A DNA stretch of 64,000 bases, taken from Novosphingobium ovatum. GTDB lineage: Bacteria; Pseudomonadota; Alphaproteobacteria; Sphingomonadales; Sphingomonadaceae. The DNA is taken from contig NZ_JAAAPO010000004.1 in the NCBI RefSeq assembly GCF_009909235.1, positions 124,001 through 188,000 of the forward strand. Direction: 5' to 3'. The notes beneath the pieces are model-generated. The model ran no database searches and was not told where the DNA came from. It saw only the letters and a program-made list of their open reading frames with translations. The stretch's first letter is position 1; each line of letters begins with the position of its first letter. This document shows positions 10,326-19,379 of the stretch, piece by piece. Both the position numbers and the translations under genes were made by a program.

Positions 10326-11102
10326 TCAGGCGGCGGGCATCAGCGCGTGCAGCGTGTGCAGCAACAGCGCGATGTCGCCCGGGCGGCTCAGGCGGTGGTC
10401 GCCCCCTTTGATCAGGCTCACCTGAACGTCATCCGAACGCAGCGCCGCCATCAGCCGCATCGAGATATCGGTGGGCACAACGTCATCATCCTGACCGTGC
10501 AGCAGGCGCACCGGGCAGTCGAGCGGGATCGTCTGTCCCAACAGGCGATTGGCCTGCCCATCGGCCCAGAACCCGGCGTGGGTGGGCGTGGGGTCATAGC
10601 CATAGGCGTTGTCGCGGTAATGCGTTGCTCCGCTGGCCAACAGCGCCTGAGCCTGCGCGTCAAAGCCCCATTGGGTAAAATCGGGCGCGGGGGCGATGCC
10701 TACCAATGCCTGCGCCTGATCGCCCAAACGTAGAGCCACCAGCAACATCAGCCACCCACCCATGCTGGAGCCCACCAGCACCACCGGGCCGCTGGCCTTT
10801 GCGGCGATCAGCGCGCAGACCTCATCGGCCCAGCGCGACAAGGTGCCGTCGGCAAAGTCACCATCCGACTGCCCGCAACCGCTGTAATCCAGCAACAGGC
10901 ATCCCCGCCCGCTGGCCCGCGCCCAATCGAACACCGCGCAGGCCTTGCCCCCGGCCATGTCGGACATATAGCCGGGCAGAAAGACGATGGTGGCCGCCCC
11001 ATCAGGCGCGGGCGTGTGGCGCCAGGCGATGGCGCGGATGGGCGCACCATCGGCAGGTGCATGGGGGAAAAAGCCATCGGGCGCGGGGATCGTGTCAGTC
11101 AT
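10326..11102 (-). CDS. Alpha/beta hydrolase (ABHD10-like serine hydrolase)
   Basis: Cytoplasmic serine hydrolase of 258 residues. The nucleophile elbow is GSSMGG (near residue 117). The catalytic acid is likely in HGQDDDVVP and the catalytic histidine in GGDHRLSRPGD near the C-terminus, so the triad is complete. The segment LLDYSGCGQSDGDF is typical of the esterase/thioesterase family that includes mitochondrial ABHD10. It is divergent from thrS (110-base gap) and heads a probable operon with the TPR gene. The substrate is unknown, but an acyl ester or thioester is likely. Confidence 0.85.
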   Translation of the reverse strand: MTDTIPAPDGFFPHAPADGAPIRAIAWRHTPAPDGAATIVFLPGYMSDMAGGKACAVFDWARASGRGCLLLDYSGCGQSDGDFADGTLSRWADEVCALIAAKASGPVVLVGSSMGGWLMLLVALRLGDQAQALVGIAPAPDFTQWGFDAQAQALLASGATHYRDNAYGYDPTPTHAGFWADGQANRLLGQTIPLDCPVRLLHGQDDDVVPTDISMRLMAALRSDDVQVSLIKGGDHRLSRPGDIALLLHTLHALMPAA

Positions 11103-11212
11103 ACACCGAATCTTGAGACGATTTGCGCCACGGGGGCAAGTGCGATGCGCCCCTTGTCCGGCGTGTTTTACAAGGTTGAGCGCAAGGCGATGCGCGGCTA
11201 AGGGCTTTTTCC

Positions 11213-13219
11213 ATGTCTGATATGTTCAAGATCACCCTGCCCGATGGTTCGGTGCGCGAAATGGCGCCCGGCTCCACCCCCGCCGATGTGGCCGCCAGCA
11301 TTGGCCCCGGCCTTGCCAAGGCCGCGATTGCCGCGCGCATTGATGGCGAGCTGGTGGATCTGACCCGAACTTTCACAGGCGATTGCGCGCTGGCGCTGGT
11401 GACGAACAAGGACGAGGCCGAGGCGCTGGATCTGGCCCGCCACGATTTCGCCCACGTTCTGGCCGAGGCGGTGCAGGCGCTGTTCCCCGGCACGCAGATC
11501 ACCTTTGGCCCCTCGACCGACGATGGCTTCTATTACGATTTCGCGCCCGCCGTGATCGATGGCAAGCCGCGCCCCTTTACCGATGACGACCTGCCCGTGA
11601 TCGAGGCGGAGATGCGCAAGATCATCGCCGCCAACAAGCCGCTGCGCCGTGAGGAATGGAGCCGCGAGCAGTTGATCTCCCGCTGGAAGCAGCAGGGCGA
11701 AAGCTTCAAGGCGGAATGGGCCGCCGAACTGCCGGGGGACGAGCCGCTGACCGTCTATTGGTCGGGCGATGACTGGCTGGACATGTGCCGTGGGCCGCAT
11801 CTGCCCTCCACCGGAAAGCTGGACGCCGCCGCCTTCAAGCTGACGCGCGTGTCGGGCGCATACTGGCGCGGCGATCAAAAGAACGCGATGCTCAGCCGCA
11901 TCTATGGCACCGGCTGGCTGAACAAGAAGCAGCTGGACGCGCATATGACGCGTTTGGAGGAGGCCGCCAAGCGCGACCACCGCAAACTGGGCGCGGAGAT
12001 GGACCTGTTCCACCTGCAGCACGAGGCGCATGGCAGCGTGTTCTGGCACCCCAACGGCTATACCATCTATCGCCAGTTGGAGGACTATATGCGCCGCGCG
12101 GTGCAGGCCGCCGACTGCAAGGAGGTGAAGACTCCGCAGATCATGGACGCGCGCCAGTGGGAGCAGTCCGGCCACTGGGGCAAGTATCGCGAGAACATGT
12201 TCGTCATCCCCGACGAAACCCCCAATACCGAGGATGAAGGTCCGGTCATCAGCGGCGAGGCCGACTGGATGGCCTTGAAGCCGATGAACTGCCCGGCGCA
12301 TATCCTGATCTTCAAGCAGGGGATCAAGTCGTACCGCGACCTGCCGCTGCGCATTGTCGAGAACGGCTGCTGCCACCGCAACGAGCCGCATGGCGCGCTG
12401 CACGGGCTGATGCGCGTGCGTCAGTTCACGCAGGACGATGGCCACATCTTCTGCCGCGAGGACCAGATCGTCGACGAGGTGAAGGCCTTCTGCGAAATGG
12501 CCGACCGCGTGTACAAGCATTTCGGCTTTACCTATGCGATCAAGCTGGCGCTGCGCCCGGACAACCGCATCGGCAGTGACGAATTGTGGGACAAGGCCGA
12601 GGCCGAACTGCGCGACGCGGTGGTGCGCGCGGGGCTTGCCACGCCCGAATATGGCTGGGAGGAAATGCCCGGCGAAGGCGCGTTCTATGCGCCCAAGCTG
12701 GAATGGCACCTGACCGACGCGATTGGCCGCACGTGGCAGGTGGGCACGATCCAGTCCGACCGCATGCTGCCCGAACGTCTGGACGCCAGCTATGTCGGCG
12801 AAGACGGCAACAAGCACCGCCCGGTCATGCTGCACCGCGCGATCTTTGGTTCCTATGAACGCTTCATCGGCATCTTGATCGAGCATTTCGCCGGCCGCCT
12901 GCCCACGTGGCTGGCCCCTTGCCAAGCGGTGGTCGCCACCATCGTGTCGGACGCCGACGATTACGCGCATGAGGCCGTGGCCCAATTGCGCGCCGCCGGC
13001 ATCCGCGTCGAATCCGATCTGCGCAACGAGAAGATCAACTACAAGGTGCGCGAGCATTCCTTGGCCAAGGTTCCCTATCTGCTGGTGGTGGGCAAGCGCG
13101 AGGCCGAGGAAGGCACCGTGGCCGTCCGCACGCTGGGCGAGCAGCAACAGAAGTTCATGCCCCTGTCCGAGGCGATCGAAATGCTGAAGGGCGAGGCCAC
13201 CGCGCCTGACCTGCGATGA
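11213..13219 (+). CDS. thrS: Threonine--tRNA ligase
   Basis: Charges tRNA-Thr with threonine. The 668-residue protein has the standard order: N-terminal TGS domain (FKITLPDGSVREMAPGSTP), editing domain (HDFAHVLAEAVQ, GPSTDDGFYYDF), class II catalytic core with motif 2 (RNEPHGALHGLMRVRQFTQDD) and the zinc-site cysteine in MNCPAHILIF, then the C-terminal anticodon-binding domain (from about residue 560). The start is MSDMFKITLP at 11213; MFKI at 11222 is an alternative. The stop overlaps the next gene by four bases. Confidence 0.97.
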   Translation: MSDMFKITLPDGSVREMAPGSTPADVAASIGPGLAKAAIAARIDGELVDLTRTFTGDCALALVTNKDEAEALDLARHDFAHVLAEAVQALFPGTQITFGPSTDDGFYYDFAPAVIDGKPRPFTDDDLPVIEAEMRKIIAANKPLRREEWSREQLISRWKQQGESFKAEWAAELPGDEPLTVYWSGDDWLDMCRGPHLPSTGKLDAAAFKLTRVSGAYWRGDQKNAMLSRIYGTGWLNKKQLDAHMTRLEEAAKRDHRKLGAEMDLFHLQHEAHGSVFWHPNGYTIYRQLEDYMRRAVQAADCKEVKTPQIMDARQWEQSGHWGKYRENMFVIPDETPNTEDEGPVISGEADWMALKPMNCPAHILIFKQGIKSYRDLPLRIVENGCCHRNEPHGALHGLMRVRQFTQDDGHIFCREDQIVDEVKAFCEMADRVYKHFGFTYAIKLALRPDNRIGSDELWDKAEAELRDAVVRAGLATPEYGWEEMPGEGAFYAPKLEWHLTDAIGRTWQVGTIQSDRMLPERLDASYVGEDGNKHRPVMLHRAIFGSYERFIGILIEHFAGRLPTWLAPCQAVVATIVSDADDYAHEAVAQLRAAGIRVESDLRNEKINYKVREHSLAKVPYLLVVGKREAEEGTVAVRTLGEQQQKFMPLSEAIEMLKGEATAPDLR

Positions 13220-13899
13220 TCCAGCGCGAACATCTGGGCAGCGCCCAAGTGCCCGGTGGCGAGGAATTGCGGCTGTACAAGCATGACCGCGATTTCATGA
13301 TCACGCTGGGCCATAACGAGCTGATGTCCACCCGCAAATGGGGGTCAGAGGTGGCGCTGGCGGAGCAGTCCATCGCCCGGTTGCAGGATGGGCGCGTGCC
13401 GCACATCCTGATTGGCGGCTATGGCATGGGCTTTACGCTGCGCGCGGCGCTGGCGATCCTGCCCGCCAATGCGCGGGTGACGGTGGTGGAACTGGTGCCC
13501 GAAATCATCGCCTGGGCGCGTGGGCCGATGGCCGATCTGATGGCGGGCTGTCTGGAGGATCCGCGCGTGCATCTGGTGATGGGCGATGTGGGCGATGCCA
13601 TCCGTCAGGCGCATAACCTGTATGACGCGATTCTGCTGGACGTGGACAACGGCCCCGATGGTCTGGTGCGCGAAGGCAATGACGCGATCTATGGCCGGGG
13701 CGGATTGCTGGACGCGCGTGATGCGCTGACGCCCGGCGGGGTGCTGGCGATCTGGTCGGCCGGGGCTGATCCGGCCTTTACCCGCCGCCTGCAAAAGGCG
13801 AAATTCGCCGTGGATGAGGTGAAAGTGGCTGCCCGCAGCAATGGCAAGGGGCCCAAGCATGTGATCTGGTTCGCCACCCCCGCGCTGGGCGGGGCCTAA
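13216..13899 (+). CDS. Spermidine synthase-fold protein (SAM-binding), thrS-coupled
   Basis: A 227-residue protein of the spermidine synthase/methyltransferase fold. Visible are the SAM-type glycine motif IGGYGMGFTLRAAL, an acidic residue after strand 2 (VVELVPEII), the GD pair in VMGDVGDAI, and YDAILLDVDNGPDGLV at strand 4. Real polyamine synthases carry GGGDG and a conserved aspartate pair. Here the glycine loop is GGYGMG, so aminopropyl transfer is uncertain. The ATG overlaps the thrS stop (ATGA), which implies translational coupling. No other polyamine synthesis gene is adjacent, although agmatine deiminase lies 0.2 kb downstream on the other strand. Confidence 0.8.
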   Translation: MIQREHLGSAQVPGGEELRLYKHDRDFMITLGHNELMSTRKWGSEVALAEQSIARLQDGRVPHILIGGYGMGFTLRAALAILPANARVTVVELVPEIIAWARGPMADLMAGCLEDPRVHLVMGDVGDAIRQAHNLYDAILLDVDNGPDGLVREGNDAIYGRGGLLDARDALTPGGVLAIWSAGADPAFTRRLQKAKFAVDEVKVAARSNGKGPKHVIWFATPALGGA

Positions 13900-13916
13900 G
13901 GCGCGGCCCTAAGGGA

Positions 13917-14036
13917 TCAGTGCAGCCATCCGGCCAGCGCCAGCGCGATGGCACAGCCCCAGACGATGGTGGCACGGGCGGCCTCGACGGCGTGATCGGC
14001 GGTCAGGTGCAGGGCGATGGCGCGGGCTTTTCTCAT
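13917..14036 (-). CDS. Small hypothetical protein with a C-terminal membrane helix (39 aa)
   Basis: A 39-residue reading frame lies between the spermidine-synthase-like gene and the agmatine deiminase. It begins MRKARAIALHL, continues through a charged stretch (TADHAVEAARA) and ends in a hydrophobic segment (TIVWGCAIALALAGWLH) that looks like one membrane span. The upstream sequence AGGCTGATCTTC gives only a weak ribosome-binding site. Amphipathic plus hydrophobic organisation and normal codon usage support it, but its size makes chance possible. Confidence 0.4.
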   Translation of the reverse strand: MRKARAIALHLTADHAVEAARATIVWGCAIALALAGWLH

Positions 14037-14086
14037 GAAGATCAGCCTGCGCCCGAAACCTCGCGGAAAGATTAACGCCCCGCTGG

Positions 14087-15082
14087 TCAGATCACCGCTT
14101 TGGGCATTTGCTGGCTGGAGCAGTGGAACGAGCCGCCGCCCGCCAGAATGGCATCGGCCATGATGCCGATGGTTTGCCGGTCGGGGAACAGCTCGGCGAT
14201 GGCCGCGACACCTTCGGCGTCATGGGGCGTGCCATAGATCGGTACCACCACCAGATGGGTGGTGATGATGAAGTTCATATAGCTGGCCGGTTCGATCCGC
14301 CCGTCACGTTCCACCCGTCCGGGTGAGGGCACCTCGCGCACCACCACACCCGCCGCGCGGGCACGGGCCGCCGCATCGGCATAGATCGCCGCGTTGGGAT
14401 CATCCGCGCCGGTTGCCACTGGCACCGCCATGGTATTGGGTGCGACAAAGCGGGCCAGATTGTCGATATGGCCATCGGTGTGGTCATTGATCAATCCATC
14501 GCCCAGCCACAGCACGCGGCTCTGGCCAAGGTCGGCGCACAGGCGCGCCTCCATGTCGGCGCGAGTCAGGTGCGGATTGCGGTTGGGGTTCAGCAACACC
14601 TGCTCGGTCACGCCGATCAGGCCGGTGCCGTCCACCTCGATCGCGCCGCCTTCCAGAATCCAGTCGGCGGTGCGGACATTCATCCCGGCGTCTCGGGCGA
14701 TGTCCGCGCCGATGGTCTGGTCGCCCTCCATCAGATATTTGCCGCCCCAGCCGTTAAAGCCAAAGCGCTGACCCAGCCGGTTGCCCGCCCCGTCCACCAG
14801 CACCACCGGCCCGGTATCGCGCAACCATACGTCACCATAGACGCGGGTTTCGATGGTCACCGCGCTGCTGCACAGGGCGCGGGCGCGTTCCGCATTGGCC
14901 GGGCTGCGGGTAATCAGGCGCACGTGTTGGCCGCTGTCGGCAACGGCGCTGGCAAATTGCGCCATCTGCACTTGCGCGGCCTCAAGGAAGCCGGGCCATT
15001 CATCGGCATCATGGGGAAAACCGATCCACAGCCAGTCCTGCGGAGTCCATTCGGGCGGGAAAGTCCAGTTGGGCGTGCTCAT
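14087..15082 (-). CDS. aguA: Agmatine deiminase (peptidyl-arginine deiminase family)
   Basis: Hydrolyses agmatine to N-carbamoylputrescine and ammonia on the arginine-decarboxylase route to putrescine. The 331 residues show the family sites: VWLRDTGPVVL, GFNGWGGKY, ILEGGAIEVDG (Glu), NDHTDGHIDNLARFV (His/Asp) and the catalytic cysteine in GGGSFHCSSQQMP near the C-terminus. The frame runs open to 15502, but MSTPNWTFPPEW at 15082 gives the normal family N-terminus. It is divergent from glnE. Carbamoylputrescine amidase (AguB) is not in the window. Confidence 0.92.
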   Translation of the reverse strand: MSTPNWTFPPEWTPQDWLWIGFPHDADEWPGFLEAAQVQMAQFASAVADSGQHVRLITRSPANAERARALCSSAVTIETRVYGDVWLRDTGPVVLVDGAGNRLGQRFGFNGWGGKYLMEGDQTIGADIARDAGMNVRTADWILEGGAIEVDGTGLIGVTEQVLLNPNRNPHLTRADMEARLCADLGQSRVLWLGDGLINDHTDGHIDNLARFVAPNTMAVPVATGADDPNAAIYADAAARARAAGVVVREVPSPGRVERDGRIEPASYMNFIITTHLVVVPIYGTPHDAEGVAAIAELFPDRQTIGIMADAILAGGGSFHCSSQQMPKAVI

Positions 15083-15164
15083 GGGGCGGGGCCATAGCGG
15101 CAAACGCGGCTTGCGGGAAGGGCGGGGCGGGGCCAAGAATGGGGCACAGACGAGAGGAATGATG

Positions 15165-17894
15165 ATGGCGCAGATAACAGCCGATTGGCCCAAGGCGGAC
15201 TGGCAGGGCGCGCTGACGCGGGCAGAGGCGGGATCGCCGTTTCTGTCGCGCGCGATGGGGCGTTTGCCCGAACTGGTGGCGTTGCTGGCCGCGGGCGATG
15301 GCGAAGGCGCGATTGGCTGGAGCCGCCGCGCTGGCGCGGGCGCGCCCGATATCGGCGCGGCGCTGCGGCGCGAGCGGCTGGCGCTGGCGCTGGCGCTGGG
15401 GATTGGCGATCTGGCGGGGGCTTTCCCTTTGGCGCGGGTGGTGGAGGAACTGTCCGATCTGGCCGACCGGGCGCTGGACGCGGCGATGGCCCATGCCATC
15501 ACATCGCGCGTGCCCGACGCGGTCCCGGCGGGCTTTTTCGCGCTGGGGCTGGGGAAACATGGGGCGCGGGAATTGAACTATTCCAGCGACATTGATCCCA
15601 TCCTGTTGTTCGACCCCGACACCATGCCCCGCCGCCCGCGCGATGATCCGGGCGAGGCGGCGGCGCAATATGCCCGCACGGTGGTTCGCACGCTCAGCAC
15701 GCCCGACGCCGAGGGCTATGTGTTCCGCGTCGACCTGCGCCTGCGCCCCGCCAGCGAGGTCAGCCCGTTGGCGATTCCGGTCGAGGCGGCGCTGACCCAT
15801 TACGAATCAAGCGCGCTGGCGTGGGAGCGGGCGGCGTTCATCCGCGCGCGGGCATGTGCTGGCGATGTGCCGATGGGTGAGGCGTTCCTGACCCAGATCC
15901 GCCCTTTCGTCTGGCGCAAATCGCTGGACTTTGGCGCCATTGCCGAAATCGGTCGCCTGACCCGCCGCATCCGCGCCGCCCATGGCAAGGTGGAGGTGAT
16001 CGGTCCCGGTTTTGACATCAAGCGCGCCCGTGGCGGCATCCGCGAGATCGAGTTTTTCGCGCAGGTGCATCAGCTGATCCATGGCGGGCGCAATCCGGCG
16101 CTGCGGCTGCGGGGCACGCGGGCCTCGCTGGACGCGCTGGCGGACACCGGGATCATCACCACGCAGGAGGCCGCTGATCTGGGCGCGGCCTATGACCGGC
16201 TGCGCACCATCGAGCACCGTTTGCAAATGGTCAGCGACCTGCAAACCCACAGCCTGCCCAAGGATATGGCCGCGATTGACGCGGTGGCGCGGCTGGACGG
16301 ATTGCCGGGCGCCGAGGCTTTGCTGGCGCAATTGCGCGACATCACCGCCATGGTGGGCGACCGTTATGACCGGCTGGTGGCGGCCTGCGCGGTGCCTGAC
16401 AGCGTGGGCGGTGGGGGGCCGTCCAGCTTCTCGCTGGAGGAGGAGTTGGAGCGGTTGGGTTTTGCCGATCCGCCGGGGCTGGCCGCGCGGATTGATGGCT
16501 GGCGCGGGGGGACGGTACGCGCGCTTCGCAGCGAAACCGCGTTGATGGCGCTGGAGGCGGTACAGCCCGCGCTGTTGCGCCAATTGGCCGCCGCGCCGGA
16601 CCCTGATCGCGCCATCATCCGCTGGGAGCAGCTGATCACCGCGTTGCCCTCGGTGGTCAACCTGTTCCGCCTGCTGGAGGCGCGGCCCGCGCTGCTGGAG
16701 GTGCTGGTGCGAGTGTTGTCGCTGGCCCCGCCGCTGGCCGATGCCTTGGCGCGGCGGGCGGATTTGCTGGACGCGCTGATCGATGCCAGCGCCTTTGACC
16801 TGCCGCCCGCGGTGCCGGTGCTGGCCCGCGACCTGTCCGCGACCGAGGTGGGCGATGATTACCAGCGCCTGCTGGATGGCGTGCGGCGCAAGGTGGGCGA
16901 AAAGCGCTTTGCCATGGGGGTGCAACTGATCGAGGCGGCCAAGGACCCGCTGGCGGTGGGCGCGGGCCTGTGCCGCGTGGCCGAAGCCGCGATCGACGCC
17001 CTTGCCAACGCCACCATCGCCGAGTTCGAGGCCACCCATGGCCGCATCCCCGGTGGCGAGCTGGTGATCGTCGGGCTGGGGCGGCTGGGCGGCGGCATGC
17101 TGACCCATGCCAGCGATCTGGACATCGTCTATCTGTTCACGGGCGATTTCAACGCCGAATCGGACGGGCGGCGGCCCTTGGGCGCGACGATGTATTTCAA
17201 CCGTCTGGCGCAGCGGGTCAGCGCCGCCCTGTCCGTCCCCACGGCCGAGGGCGCTTTGTATGAGGTCGACACCCGTCTGCGCCCACAGGGGACTCAGGGG
17301 CCGCTGGCGGTGGGCTATGACAGCTTTGCCCTGTATCAGCGCGAACAGGCCTGGACGTGGGAGCATATGGCGCTGATCCGCGCCCGCGTATTGTTTGGGT
17401 CGGACGCCGCGCGGGCCGATTTTGCCGCCATCACGACGCAGATCTTGGGCGCGCCCAGAGACCGCGCCGCCATCACCGCCGACATTCTGGATATGCGCAA
17501 TAAAATGGCCGCCCACAAACCGCCCAAGGGCGCGATTGACGTCAAATTGCTGCGCGGCGGATTGGTGGACATCGAATTCCTGACCCATTGCCTGCAATTG
17601 CGCGAAGGGGTGGGACAGGTGCCGGGCATGGCCGAGGCTTTGGCCGATCTGGCCGAGGCGGGCCATGTGCCATGGGCGCTGACGGGGGCGCATGACGTGC
17701 TTTCGCGCGTGCTGGTGGCGGGGCGCTTGCTGGCCCCCGATGCCGAGGCACCCGGCCCTGCCCCAAGGGACGTGCTTGCCAAGGCCTGCGGCAGCGGCGA
17801 TTGGGACGATCTGATGGCGCGCGTCCATGACGCCCGCCGCGTGGTGGCGCAGGCATGGGCCGGGGTGTTCGGACAGGCTTTGGAGGTGGAATGA
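15165..17894 (+). CDS. glnE: Bifunctional glutamine synthetase adenylyltransferase/deadenylase
   Basis: Adenylylates and de-adenylylates glutamine synthetase in response to PII, setting its activity to the nitrogen supply. The 909 residues hold two nucleotidyltransferase domains: the N-terminal de-adenylylating one with ELNYSSDIDPILLFD, and the C-terminal adenylylating one with THASDLDIVYLF. Each is followed by a helical PII-UTase-like domain (KRARGGIREIEFFAQ; KLLRGGLVDIEFLTH). Three in-frame ATGs occur at 15159, 15162 and 15165. GAGAGG lies 7 bases before the third, so that one is chosen. It overlaps bcp by one base. Confidence 0.96.
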   Translation: MAQITADWPKADWQGALTRAEAGSPFLSRAMGRLPELVALLAAGDGEGAIGWSRRAGAGAPDIGAALRRERLALALALGIGDLAGAFPLARVVEELSDLADRALDAAMAHAITSRVPDAVPAGFFALGLGKHGARELNYSSDIDPILLFDPDTMPRRPRDDPGEAAAQYARTVVRTLSTPDAEGYVFRVDLRLRPASEVSPLAIPVEAALTHYESSALAWERAAFIRARACAGDVPMGEAFLTQIRPFVWRKSLDFGAIAEIGRLTRRIRAAHGKVEVIGPGFDIKRARGGIREIEFFAQVHQLIHGGRNPALRLRGTRASLDALADTGIITTQEAADLGAAYDRLRTIEHRLQMVSDLQTHSLPKDMAAIDAVARLDGLPGAEALLAQLRDITAMVGDRYDRLVAACAVPDSVGGGGPSSFSLEEELERLGFADPPGLAARIDGWRGGTVRALRSETALMALEAVQPALLRQLAAAPDPDRAIIRWEQLITALPSVVNLFRLLEARPALLEVLVRVLSLAPPLADALARRADLLDALIDASAFDLPPAVPVLARDLSATEVGDDYQRLLDGVRRKVGEKRFAMGVQLIEAAKDPLAVGAGLCRVAEAAIDALANATIAEFEATHGRIPGGELVIVGLGRLGGGMLTHASDLDIVYLFTGDFNAESDGRRPLGATMYFNRLAQRVSAALSVPTAEGALYEVDTRLRPQGTQGPLAVGYDSFALYQREQAWTWEHMALIRARVLFGSDAARADFAAITTQILGAPRDRAAITADILDMRNKMAAHKPPKGAIDVKLLRGGLVDIEFLTHCLQLREGVGQVPGMAEALADLAEAGHVPWALTGAHDVLSRVLVAGRLLAPDAEAPGPAPRDVLAKACGSGDWDDLMARVHDARRVVAQAWAGVFGQALEVE

Positions 17895-18364
17895 TGGCAC
17901 AGGCTGGCGTGGGCGATGTGATGCCCGATGTGGCGATGGAACTGGCCACTGGCGGCACGGTGCGGGCGAGCGATTATGCAGGCCGCAAATGGGTGGTGTT
18001 CTTTTACCCAAAGGATGACACGCCCGGCTGCACGACCGAAAATCTGGACTTTACCGCGCTGTCGGATGCGTTCGAGGCGGCCGGGGTGGCGCTGTTGGGC
18101 GTGTCCAAGGACACCATCGCCAAGCACCAGAAATTTGCCGCCAAGCATGGGCTGAGCGTGCCTTTGGCCAGTGACGCGGCAGAGGGTGGATTGTCCGACG
18201 CGCTGGGCATCTGGACCGAAAAGGTGAATTACGGCCGGACCTATATGGGGATGGTGCGGACAACCTATTTGGTGGGGGCCGATGGCCGCATCGCGCAGGT
18301 GTGGAACAAGGTAAAGGTCAAAGGCCACGCGCAGGCCGTGCTGGACGCGGCAAAAGCCCTGTAA
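17894..18364 (+). CDS. bcp: Bcp-type thioredoxin-dependent peroxiredoxin
   Basis: Reduces hydrogen peroxide and organic hydroperoxides using thiols. The peroxidatic cysteine is in FYPKDDTPGCTTEN, about residue 46 of 156. In the classic atypical 2-Cys Bcp proteins a second, resolving cysteine follows five residues later; here that position is in TTENLDF and no cysteine is present, so this is a 1-Cys form. ATG at 17891 and 17894 are both possible. The GGAGG at 17882-17886 is better spaced for 17894. The gene overlaps the end of glnE and is probably translated from the same message. Confidence 0.92.
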   Translation: MAQAGVGDVMPDVAMELATGGTVRASDYAGRKWVVFFYPKDDTPGCTTENLDFTALSDAFEAAGVALLGVSKDTIAKHQKFAAKHGLSVPLASDAAEGGLSDALGIWTEKVNYGRTYMGMVRTTYLVGADGRIAQVWNKVKVKGHAQAVLDAAKAL

Positions 18365-18408
18365 CGCGGCATTTGCGTGGCGGCTGCCGCGCGGGTAAGG
18401 GCGCGGCC

Positions 18409-19236
18409 ATGCACACGGATACCGATCCCCGGCCCAGTCTGGCCGCCGCCATCCGCGCCGCGTTGTTGACCGCCGATCCGCGCGCCAAGGTGATGGCCAC
18501 CCGCGCGGTGGCGCGTGACTGGCGGCTGGGGCGGCTGGCGTGGCGGTTTGATGTGGCGATGCCCGATCGCCCGGCGCGCCCTGACCGGCCCGAATTGCTG
18601 GCGCCCAAACATATGCCCAAACGTGGGCGCGGCGGGTCCGAGCGCGCCCGCATCGCCCTGTGGCATGCCATCGCCCATATCGAATTTGTGGCCATCGATC
18701 TGGCGCTGGACATGGCGGGGCGGTTTGGCGCCGAAATGGGGCCGGATTTCGTCACCGATTTCCTGTCCGTCGCCGCCGACGAGGCGATGCATTATGCCAT
18801 CATCGCCCGTCACATGGCGGGGATGGGGGCAGCCTATGGCGATTTGCCGGCGCATGACGGGCTGTGGCAGGCGGCCGAAGCAACCACGCATGATGTCGCG
18901 GCAAGGTTAGCGGTGGTGCCCATGGTGCTGGAGGCGCGCGGGCTGGATGTTACGCCCGCGACGCTGGAGCGGGTGCGGGCATCGGGCGATGCAACGGGCG
19001 CGCGCATTCTGTCGCGCATTCTGGCGGACGAGATTCGCCATGTCCGCTTCGGTTCATTGCATTTCTCGGACAACTGCAAAAAGCGCGGAATTCCGCCCGA
19101 TTCGGCGTGGATGGAGCTTGTCTCCACGTATGTTTCCGGAGCCGTGAAGCCACCATTCAACGACTCAGCGCGTGAGGCAGCCGGTTTGTCGCGGGAATGT
19201 TACAGCGCGCTTGCCTCCGCTAACAACCACGGTTAA
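18409..19236 (+). CDS. DUF455 ferritin-like domain protein
   Basis: A 275-residue protein of the DUF455 (ferritin-like, COG2833) family. The four-helix metal-binding pattern is visible: HIEFVAIDLALD, DEAMHYAIIARHMAGMG, LEARGLDVTPATLERVR and ILADEIRHVRFG supply Glu and His residues for a likely di-iron site. The fixed segment LLAPKHMPKRGRGGSERARIALWHAIAHIE is typical of the family. The function is not established; some members sit near tRNA-modification or lipid genes. The ATG at 18409 follows bcp by 44 bases, so it may belong to the glnE-bcp transcript. Confidence 0.85.
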   Translation: MHTDTDPRPSLAAAIRAALLTADPRAKVMATRAVARDWRLGRLAWRFDVAMPDRPARPDRPELLAPKHMPKRGRGGSERARIALWHAIAHIEFVAIDLALDMAGRFGAEMGPDFVTDFLSVAADEAMHYAIIARHMAGMGAAYGDLPAHDGLWQAAEATTHDVAARLAVVPMVLEARGLDVTPATLERVRASGDATGARILSRILADEIRHVRFGSLHFSDNCKKRGIPPDSAWMELVSTYVSGAVKPPFNDSAREAAGLSRECYSALASANNHG

Positions 19237-19259
19237 CCCCGCGTCCAGAGACGGCGGGG
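19237..19259. terminator. Weak GC hairpin after the DUF455 gene
   Basis: CCCCGC and GCGGGG are separated by 11 bases directly after the TAA stop. There is no T-tract, so termination here is only possible, not shown. Confidence 0.3.
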
Positions 19260-19379
19260 GGTCCGACCATCTCCAATAAATGCAAAACCGTGGTGGCGGG
19301 CTCCTCCATCATCGCGGCAGTCATCCATAGCCGACCATCAGGGGACGAGGGGTCGGCAGCAAATGTAAGGTGCATTGGA

